A stretch of 64,000 nucleotides of DNA from Cryptomeria japonica (taxonomy: Eukaryota; Streptophyta; Pinopsida; Cupressales; Cupressaceae). The notes under the pieces were generated by a model. That model made no database searches. It was not told the DNA's origin and saw only the letters and a list, made by a program, of their open reading frames with translations. How positions within the stretch are numbered: the stretch's first letter is position 1; the number at the start of each line of letters is the position of its first letter. The DNA is taken from contig NC_081405.1 in the NCBI RefSeq assembly GCF_030272615.1, positions 21,740,047 to 21,804,046 of the forward strand, in the 5' to 3' direction. The position numbers and the translations under genes are program-made. This document shows positions 55,747 through 64,000 of this stretch, piece after piece.

Positions 55747-57610
55747 TGTAATATAAAAAATCTCACCCCTAGAATCGGAACAAATGTCACCTTCCTCCAT
55801 GTCATCGAACGTCGAGCTTCACCACTTTTGGCCTTTTTTCCATTCGGATCATCCTTGTCAGCTTCAAATGAATGCATTACCAACTCTGCCAACCTGTCAC
55901 CTTTGGGGACTACGGTACGATGTGGAGATGTCTGCGCGGTGCACTATCGTCCCATAAATCTGACAGTTCACAAGTGGCCATTTGAGCATTATGTTTATGC
56001 CCAAAAAGAATCATAACACCTTTTCATTTGCTCACCAACATTTAGTATCCTTCTAGGGCCTTTATCTATCAATTTCCAAGGCATTTTGGAGGATTCCTTT
56101 GGCAAGTTAATAATCTTTTGCAAGTTGAAGCTCTTGGAGACTTCATGGACATCATTTACAACTTCTTGTGTGAACATCACCATTGTTCCAACTTTTTAGA
56201 TAGCTTGTGCCATCATCTACACAAGAATTGTGAAAGGGGAGTTCTTACTCGCTCTTCCATTCATTTACCAAGTTATCATTTTTCATTTTACATTGTTACC
56301 AATTTTCTCTTTATCATATTATTATTCTCATGGCTTCTTGGATTGTTCATGGAGGTGGAAACACTAAAATGGGGGTTTGACTTAGGCAGACTCTAAAACA
56401 CAACCCACAACATTTTCCTTCTTGCATGTGTGTGTCAGCATATGGACACTCCAATGAGACATTGTATGTGATTGAAGGTTTTATCATTGATGGAAACCTT
56501 GCAATCCTATGGCACTAGCAATACATCATACCGACAAAGCATTACACAGGCAAGACAGTGCACCAACATCAACAGATCACTCTACACTGGCACCGGCATA
56601 GAAGAAAACATGTATACCGACATAGAGGCCGACAAGATTTTTATTATGAAATATTTTGTTTATTATTGTAAGCCAACTTGGAAAATTGTAAAATGACTCT
56701 TGTATATAAAGGAGATCATTATAGACATTTGAAGAAGTGATGTAAGGAGTAAAAAAGAAAATTATTAGGTAGACCTAATGTGTGAATTATAGGTCAAGGG
56801 TATATGTAAAGAACAGAGCAAGAACCGGTACTGAATCTAGCATTAGAGATGCTATTGTAAAGCAGTACAATTCATTGGATTAATAGAATCCTTATTGTAA
56901 GTCAGTGTGACTTCCCATTGAGTAGTGAGCTCCAGGCAATTGGCCTTCTTGCATGTGCAGGCCCCTATTGTAAGTAATATTCTCTTATTGGCCAGTGAGT
57001 GAATATTGTGGGTCACAAATCCCACTGAGGTTTTTCCCACACTGGGTTTCCTCGTTAAACATCTTGTGTTATGGTGTCCTTTTCATGTGGATATTTTTTA
57101 TTCTGTTTATTGCATTATTTCTTGCATATCGGTACACTATTATATTATGTTCTACATGTTTTAACTTAAGAAATTCTTATTACCAGTTAGATACTGATTC
57201 ACCCCCGCCTCTCAGTATCTATGGAACCCCTAACGGTGTGTAGGTACATCATCATGGAAGATACTATCTTGCAGGAGGCTTCATAGCATGGCCATTTTGC
57301 AGCATTTCCTTACTTTCCTTTTATTTTCTTATTATGTTTCATAATCCAAACTTTTCATTCATTTCAGTATTGTTTATTTATTTTGAAACCTTTGTTATTT
57401 CGTCTAGAGATTTCTACTTGAACTTTATGCCCCATCCATACATGACAACAACGCATCATGCTGGTAACCCAACTTTGTGCGCTCGTCCTAAGGACAAAGG
57501 CTTAGCAAAGCTGCCCAGAGAGTCCTTTTGGCTTTCTGTCACCGTAGCATAACTCTGTTATCCCCTAGCTTACCTTAGCGCCAGTTCAAGGAGGTATCAA
57601 AGGGAGAGCT
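55747..57610 (+). repeat. 3' LTR of element D, interrupted twice
   Basis: TGTAAT start at 55747. LTR sequence runs 55747-56432, resumes at 57236 after a solo LTR, and breaks again at 57610 where E begins. About 60 bases of the LTR end present at 14783-14842 are missing and should lie beyond the other end of E. Confidence 0.85.
56433..57235 (+). mobile_element. Copia-type solo LTR in the 3' LTR of D, target duplication GTGTG
   Basis: 803 bp, from TGTCAGCATATGG to CCCCTAACG. The flanking GTGTG is at 56428-56432 and 57236-57240, and the interrupted LTR of D reads 'gtgtgtaggtac' across the site in its other copy (14415). It is the same family as the LTR of E (57611-58389, opposite orientation); both share 'cactccaatgagaca'-type starts and the 'cagttagatactgattcacc' end block. 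Confidence 0.88.
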
Positions 57611-58389
57611 TGTTAGGATTCCCAAAGATACTGAGAGGGGGGTGAATCAGTATCTAACTGGTAATAATATTTTCTTTACTTATAACATGAAAATCATATT
57701 AAAATTGTGTACCGATAAACCAGAAATAATGCAACAAATAAGAATAACAACCACAACATGAAAATCACACCATAATATAATAATTTAATGAGTAAACCTA
57801 GTGTGGGAAAAACCTCAGTGGGATTTGTGACCCACAATATTCACTTACTGGCCAATAAGAGAGTATTACTGCTACAATAAGGGCCTGCAGATGAAGGAAG
57901 GCCAAGTGCCTAGAGCTCACTACTCAATTACAAAAGAAGTCAAACTGACTTACAAAAATGGATTATACTAATCCAATGTCTTGTACTGCTTCAGATTAGT
58001 GTCTGCTATGCCAAATTCAGTATTGGTTTAAGCTCTGCTACATACATAAACCCTTATCCAATAATTTGCATAATAGGTTTGCTACCTTCTATCTTTCGTA
58101 TCATACCCTAACATATATAAAATGATCTACAATGATCTCATACATAGATGAGTCATATTACAATCCGCCATGTCGGCTTACAAAAGATTTTACAATTAAT
58201 TACAAAATACATTAATACAAAATTGTTGTTAGCCAGGGTGCCGATAATCTTCCTTTTCGGTGCTGGTGTAGAGTCTATCGGTGTCGGTACTTGTGTCTGC
58301 CTACCAGTATCACATGATTATATGGTTTCCATCAATGACAATACCTTCAATCACCTACAATATCTCATTGGAGTGTGCATTTGCCAACA
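57611..58389 (-). repeat. 3' LTR of element E
   Basis: 779 bp. The + strand starts TGTTAGGATTCCC and ends TTTGCCAACA; on the minus strand it begins TGTTGGCAAATGC. It is related to the solo LTR at 56433-57235. Confidence 0.88.
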
Positions 58390-58649
58390 ATCTTCCCCTT
58401 TGGTATTGATGGAAACACTCATGAGAAAAATTCAAGAATGTATCCAAAAATTGAAGTCCAAAAATCATGCCAAAAATTTTATCAGATGTGTGCTCCCCCT
58501 AAGTAGATGATCTATATTTTTTATTTTTCTCATCTCTACTACTCCCCCTTTGACATCAATGACAAAGGTTGTCATTCGCTATCAGTAGAGTCCTGCCTGG
58601 ATTCTTGTAACCAGTGGGTTACAATTTGAAAAATATCTGTCAAGACCAA

Positions 58650-61600
58650 ATTTAAACATTATTGAATGATTTGCTATCTTTTAGTGCCTCTTGAGTTCTC
58701 TGCACTATACCGGTGAGTATGTGTATTTTCTCTTCCGATGTCTTAAGTCCGGGAACCAGAGCCTCAGAAGTTTCTTTTCTCAAAGAAATGAGGTAGTTTA
58801 GTTTGGGACTAAGTTTACATTTTAAGTCCTTTTCTTTATCCTTTATTCTTTCTTTGTCCTTCTCTAACTACTTGATTTTCTCTTCTTGCTCTGCAATCTT
58901 CTTCTCTATCTCCAAAAATGAATCCGATGTACCTATCAGATTGTCAACAATATTGTTAATCTTATCTTATGCTTCGCTGATTTCCTTGTCTAGATCTTCT
59001 GTTAAGATATTTGTTTTACAAGAATCTCTATACAGTTTCTTGAAGTCAATAATTATCTCTCCAAGTTCCGATAATAATGTTTCCATTTTCTCCTTATTCT
59101 TCTTTACAATTTCCTCAAAGAATTTCTCTTTTTCTTTAATCATTCTTTCCTTGAATGTGTCCTCATTTATTTGATCAATAGTCAATATGTTGCTGGTGAT
59201 GAACTTAGACAATGTGTCTAGTTGACCTAAAGAATCTTTGTTATCTACAATACACTTTGGTGCTATCAGTTTAAGAATGGGAATTGTGTCATCAATAGCC
59301 ATATAGGCTTGTGCATTGCACTCTATGATCTTCTTTATTGAATCCAATAAGACCTCTGTTACATTCGTAGGTCTGAATTCTACCATAGAAGTACCAGATG
59401 TTTGTCCAATTGTCTTCACAATAGCCATACTACTGGTTGTAGTAATCACCTTGCTTGGTTCAACCTCTGGTAGGTCAGTTTGTGTTTGCATTTCTACAAA
59501 TAAAGGTTTGGGCTTTTCAGTTTTGGCCGATGGCACTGTCTCTGTCTAAACTTATGTCTCAACCTGTACCTGTTTCGGTTTTTCTATCTATATCTCAGAA
59601 GGTTTCTCTGAGCTCTCAACAGTTGGTTTTTCAATCTGTATCTCTGTATGCACTTCCGGTTTCTCTAATGGTTTGCCAATGTTATCCTTTGTTGGTTGCT
59701 CTGTTTGAGTAGGTTTTTCTGTGTTTATATTTGTAGACATATAAAAATGACCATATTCCTAATGAATATTTTATGTTCATTTCTCTATTTAATTAAATCC
59801 AATTTAATTAAATCACCCACATTCCTCTATTTGAATTAAGTAAATTACTCAATTTATTTAAATTAAATTCACTAGGCCTCTTTTGACATTTAATGAATAA
59901 ATCATTTTATTCAATTAAATCCCTTCTATCCACTTTTAATTAAATTCAAATTTAATTAAATAGTTTATCCTAAATTGAATAAATCTAATTTATTTGATTT
60001 CCCCAAATTACAACCAAATTGAATTAAATTCATTTATTCAATTAAATCCTATTATCCCTCCATCCACTTGCAAAATCCTACACCTCCCACTTGCTTCCTA
60101 AACCCTATTCCTAACCCCTTCTAGACTCTTCTAATCACTTCCAATTAGCCTAACCCATCTCCTAAACTTTGTCACATCCCTAAGCAAGGGGAAGTCACTT
60201 CTCAAAACCTCAAAGTCTTTGAAAACCCTTAAAGACTTCAACCACTTAACTTTAAAAGTCTCCCAAACCATTAATGGTTAACTCAACCCTCTGGCATGAT
60301 TAAAGAATTTCCCTAAACTTAACCTCCATGTAACCCAAGGGTCTCATCAAGCATTTATTTCTTTGACCATGGTTATCCTTAATATTTTGCACAAGAGTTT
60401 ATCCTTTGGATAAAACCTTTATCCATTGGATAACCCTAACCTAACCTTAACCTAACCTTAACCCTTACCCTCTAAGGTAACCATGAGGTCTTCTCAAGGA
60501 TTTAATGATTCTTACATCTCCTCTCAACCAACCTTATGTGGACAATTGTCACCATTTCATTTGTGCCAATTGTAAACATGGATTGACAACTTTCAAACTT
60601 AGCCCTTGATTAACTCTTTCAATCCTAACCATCCATTGCCCTATTTTTTCTATAAATAGAGCTCTCATTCCTCCATTTTCATCATCCAAGTCTTTAGTAT
60701 CACACTTATACTAAAATCCATCCAATCTTTAATATATCATTTGTGCTCATCATTTAGCCTCTCTTTTCAATAGGAATTAATCTAAATATGCATGTTTAGA
60801 GTATTTTCCTTATCATTTAGCTTAATCATAGACTAATATAGCATGCTAGGATAGTCTTGTTACTAATCTTGTCATCTTATAACTAGTTTATTGCATTTAT
60901 AGGATCATGTATAACTTAGGATGCATTTCATCTTAAAATCAACCAAAGCATCCCTCGTTCTTGCATTTGTCATCCCTGAACCACTTTGCTCAGTGATCTG
61001 AGAGCTAAAACATTGGTTTGAGGGACCTTGTGAGATAGAGAACCATGGAACCAACCTTGGGAAGCTGAGCCATACTTCATGACTCAATAGCTTGCACCAA
61101 GAAGTCATGTGGGTGTGTGAGCAAAGCCTCTTTGAGCTCCGTTTTCCACATATTGAGTTCTATCGACCTGCTTTTCCCGCATACAATATTTTCAGTTTCA
61201 TTTACCTCAACCTCAGCATCTGCAGTCGATGACTCAGTAGTCACATGTGTCTTCTTGTCCTCAGTGGTTTCTCTGTCAACCACAACATTTACTTCTTGAG
61301 TATCTATATTTACAGTGTACAAAATTTCAGACTCGGGATTTGTATCCTCTAATGCAGTCTCCATACTCTCAGTAGCCGGTTGACTGTCTATAGTATCTAT
61401 CGGTGGAGTATCTGAAGGAGGTGGGGTTAAGTTATCAGTTATTTTTCAGGCTTGGAGGTCCACCTACCTTACCTTTCCCCTTATCCCTATCCTTTTGATA
61501 TACTTTAATAGTCTTTGGTTTGAGTAATTCTTCCTGTTTTTCTTTTTCCACAAAGAATATATCCCATGCATCTTCTATTTCCTCAGAGACTTCATTTACT

Positions 61601-63449
61601 CTAGCTGCTATTAGTGCTACATGTTGGTGAGCAGTGGAGAATACTGTCCGGTTTGCTTCACTGATTAGTTTATCTATTTCATCAGGTGAGTTGATTGGAT
61701 GTACTACAAGTAATTTTTCAATTTTAATTTTCTTGCCTGGCTCAATGATGACTAACCTTCTAGCTTCTAATCTCCTATAAAGATCATTTGGTATTTCATC
61801 AACAACTTACATCAAAAATTTCTTATATATATCCAAGTGTAAGATTACACTATTCTTTATGCTTTCCTTGTCATCTGCAGATAGTGTGTTGTATGTTTTG
61901 CTGATGTTTTTCAATTTTCCATCTTCAGTTATTTCGCTCAAGAGTTTATCTAGTGGAGCAATATCTTGTTTTACCTTTCTTTTCTTCTTAGGTGTCAACT
62001 TCTTTTTCACTGGAGGCCTCGCTACCTGTTGTTTTTGCCTTTTTTTTCTGGGTGTAGGTGAGGATACCAATGAGGGTTTTATTTTCCTTTCTACCCTTTT
62101 AAATACTGCTAGCATATCACTCTCAGAGGAGGTTCCAACTGGTGAAAGATGAGCTTCTGATTGAAGTCCTTCCAACTCACTTTCCTTTATACTAGTTTGT
62201 TTCAAAACATCTTCCTTAATTGTTTTGGCCTGTTGGGTTCCCTTTCTTACTATTTCTTCGACCTTCTTAACCCTTTTTCTAGACTAAATTCCACTCTCAA
62301 TTGTTTTAGCATTTCCAAAAACTTTCTCAGTGGGTTCCTTTGGTGCTTCAAGGAGGGCTTTTGCATAAGTTTCAATAATATTGTCATCTGTTTCATAGCC
62401 CATTTCAGTTACCCAGATAGTTCTAGGGACAACTACCTCCATCTAGATTTCAACCTTTTTTATTACAAAACAAATTTATTTCTGATACTTGTCCACAATA
62501 GCTTGTGGCATTCTTATTCTAGTTTTCATTCGAGCCTTTAATGCTTGAAAGTATTCATTTAAGTTTTTCTCCCAGTTTTCTCCCATGTTGTTTAGTAGAT
62601 CCAATAGTTGCTTTCCTACTAGAATGTCAAAGCCAAAATCTCTTGCACCAATACCAGGTACTTGTTTAGTTATGTACAACATTAGACAAACAAGCAAATT
62701 TCCAAAACTGAATGTTCCTTTCTTATCTCCTTTAATCTTCCCCAAATTGTCTATCAATTCATCTTTGAGCCATTAACATACATCTATTCTTGCATTATCA
62801 TTAACCATGTCATAAGCACTTTTAATACATAGGCTAGAAATTGAGTTCAACCTATTTGCATGTGTAGCTTTGTAGCCTAAGATCATAATGATAAATCTCA
62901 CATTTATGTCCTTTACATCATTTACCCTTAGAGACCTTTTGTGGAATGTTGCGCCGGTTAGGTTTATCATTGTGTCATTTGAGACCTTCTTTGCTCTGTC
63001 AGGTCTGCTACTGGTGGAAGGTAACCCTGTTACTGCCTTAACGGCTTCCTTTGTGATTTTATGGATTGAATCCAACCAAAAGAATTCACCATGAGCTCTA
63101 CTTAGCACAATCCTTATAATATCCTTGGGAAAATCTGGGACACTAAGGATTTCAGTAAAACCTAGGGTTTCCACTATCTTATGTTCTAGCTTGATATTTT
63201 TGATTCATCACAAATCACAATGCTATAAATGTTTTTGATCCCATCATCACCTAATTCCACTATATGATAATGTATATACATCCTAGGGTCTTCAACATAT
63301 ACTACTCCCTTAGGAATTTGAGAAAATGCACCTATGCTATCATCTTTCTTCGCAATTTCAGGAAACAGTTTGAATACGGGTCTAGGGCGCTTAATTACTT
63401 CAACAATAGTAGGGTTTGCAATAAATTCAGGAGTGGATGAAGATTCCAT
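58650..63449 (-). pseudogene. Element E protein of about 1,000 residues, unknown function
   Basis: Read on the minus strand from ATG 63449, with stops, at least one frameshift near 63180 and a 1.45 kb LTR insertion. The N-terminal third (63449-62476) is globular: IPKGVVYVEDPRMYIHYHIV, FFWLDSIHKITKEAVKAVTG, VNDVKDINVRFIIMILGYKA, FSFGNLLVCLMLYITKQVPG. The middle (62205-61807) has a strongly basic cluster, KKKLTPKKKRKVKQ, resembling a nuclear localisation signal. A repetitive T/E/P-rich part follows (61364-61190, resuming 59730). The C-terminus (59536-58650) is charged and predicted coiled coil by eye (heptad-like E/K/L). It resembles uncharacterised proteins carried by plant LTR elements, as I remember them. 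No enzymatic motif is visible. Confidence 0.65.
59732..61185 (+). mobile_element. Solo LTR in E, target duplication ATATT
   Basis: 1,454 bp from TGTAGACATA to GCATACA. Flanks ATATT at 59727-59731 and 61186-61190 match perfectly. The start is like the F family (TGTAGACACC), and the first part has the same 'aattaaat' block style, so it is probably a relative. Removing it and one ATATT lets the E protein continue in a plausible frame (ETENI into NTEKP). Frames such as 60905-61108 are LTR sequence. Confidence 0.88.
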
Positions 63450-63720
63450 GATTATAAATACCTCAATCTGCCTTTAGGATGAATTCTTTGATGAACTGCT
63501 TCACTTTTTTGCTAAGGATGACTTCGCTTGAGAATTTTTGCCCTCTCAAAGATTTGAATGCTCAGTGAATGAAAAAGGAGCCAAAACACTTGTTTTAAAA
63601 TGTTATTTTCTCCAACTACCACATTTAATGATCGCTAGTTAAGTCACAACTTACCTCATTTGCCGGTATAGAAGTAATTTCAACTTCTCACCATCAGCCG
63701 AGGGAATAGTAGCATGTTTT
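63450..63720 (-). other. Leader upstream of the E gene
   Basis: 271 bp before the ATG on the minus strand, with no feature recognised. No initiator-Met primer-binding site is visible, so the 5' LTR of E is not directly adjacent. Confidence 0.5.
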
Positions 63721-64000
63721 TGTTGGTATTTTGGTATGGTTTTGTCATTGATATCAACACCTACTAAATACACCTACTTTGGAGATCTAGCAACATTCAT
63801 CGACAAGCAGTAATCTGTGCAACAGTTACTGGTATATGATCAACCGGTAGGATATAATGTTCACCGGTACCTAGAATGACATGGAAGACACTTGGTAATG
63901 TCGAAGACATCATGTGGACACTTTATTTTGAAGTACTAATCATTGATATATTCTTATTTGCATATTTTCTTTTACCAGCAAATAGGTCCAGGTTATCTAG
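63721..64000 (+). repeat. Start of another copia-type LTR, continues past the window
   Basis: It starts TGTTGGTATT and shares 'ttttgtcattgat(a/g)tcaacac' with the LTRs of H (40060, 53798). It repeats 'accggt' motifs. The end, the element body and orientation partner lie outside. Confidence 0.6.

Larger units (their letters stand above)
13729..57610 (+). mobile_element. Element D: old gag-protease LTR element hosting G, H and others
   Basis: 5' LTR 13729-14842 and 3' LTR from 55747 are direct repeats; the last part of the 3' LTR is displaced by element E. The footprint is about 44 kb, but only about 8 kb is its own sequence: 13729-19223, 39316-40021, 54985-56432 and 57236-57610. Coding remains are gag, a protease-like domain and a proline-rich tail ending at 39484, with no reverse transcriptase or integrase. 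The first bases of the 5' LTR are TATAAT where the 3' LTR has TGTAAT, so the TG end has decayed. The target duplication cannot be checked because the right end lies outside the window. Confidence 0.82.
57611..63720 (-). mobile_element. Element E: minus-strand LTR element with an unusual non-gag, non-pol protein
   Basis: Its 3' LTR is 57611-58389 on the minus strand, with the purine tract (minus strand 'ccaaaggggaaga') at about 58390-58405. Inside is one long damaged protein gene (58650-63449) and no gag, protease, reverse transcriptase or integrase. A solo LTR (59732-61185) splits the gene. At 63721 another LTR begins, so the 5' LTR of E lies outside the window. Preceding base group GAGCT (57606-57610) is the expected target copy, unverified. 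Confidence 0.75.

Noticed and set aside
58803-59174. Plus-strand serine/isoleucine-rich frame
   Set aside because: It is antisense to the charged coiled-coil end of the E protein, which is the better-supported strand given the LTR orientation.

Overview
The window reads as plant nuclear DNA from a large, retrotransposon-rich genome. A gymnosperm (conifer-like) origin is my inference, from the very low gene density, the long AT-rich spacers and the mix of old Ty3/gypsy and Ty1/copia families; the sequence does not prove it. No rRNA, tRNA or CRISPR locus was recognised. I found one intact host gene, a two-exon SPIRAL1-like microtubule-associated protein gene on the minus strand (4495-4929), and one broken host-derived gene fragment resembling the CLASSY/DRD1 class of SNF2 proteins (9528-9895 and 13624-13723).

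Layout. 1-1200 holds remnants of copia-type LTRs. 1201-8160 is AT-rich spacer with the SPIRAL1-like gene and two small tandem duplications. 8164-9500 is a GA-rich microsatellite split by an inverted solo LTR (8362-9328, target duplication GAGAG). A 3.7 kb internally deleted gypsy element B (9896-13623, target duplication GACAT) splits the CLASSY-like fragment. From 13729 on, nearly everything is one tower of nested elements.

The tower. The host is D (13729 to at least 57610), an old gag-protease element without reverse transcriptase. Its coding region contains chromovirus G (19224-39315, duplication CACCT). The gag gene of G contains F (22091-33187, duplication GGTAC/AGTAC). F has three LTRs, an intact 802-codon gag-like ORF and an antisense plant-mobile-domain gene. 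D also contains copia element H (40022-54984), whose integrase gene is split by C (43476-51310, perfect duplication CTTAT). C is a second gag-protease element without reverse transcriptase. The 3' LTR of D carries a copia-type solo LTR (56433-57235) and the minus-strand element E (57611 to at least 63720). E carries an unusual protein of about 1,000 residues that is neither gag nor pol, and it is itself split by a solo LTR (59732-61185, duplication ATATT). Another LTR begins at 63721 and leaves the window.

How the parts relate. D and C share one architecture: gag, a protease-like domain whose active-site triplet reads D-P-S, a proline-rich tail, then stop. They would need reverse transcriptase and integrase from other elements. 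G and H have recognisable pol genes, but in-frame stops have disabled them, and those stops lie overwhelmingly where a glutamine codon is expected. That pattern fits long-term cytosine methylation and deamination.
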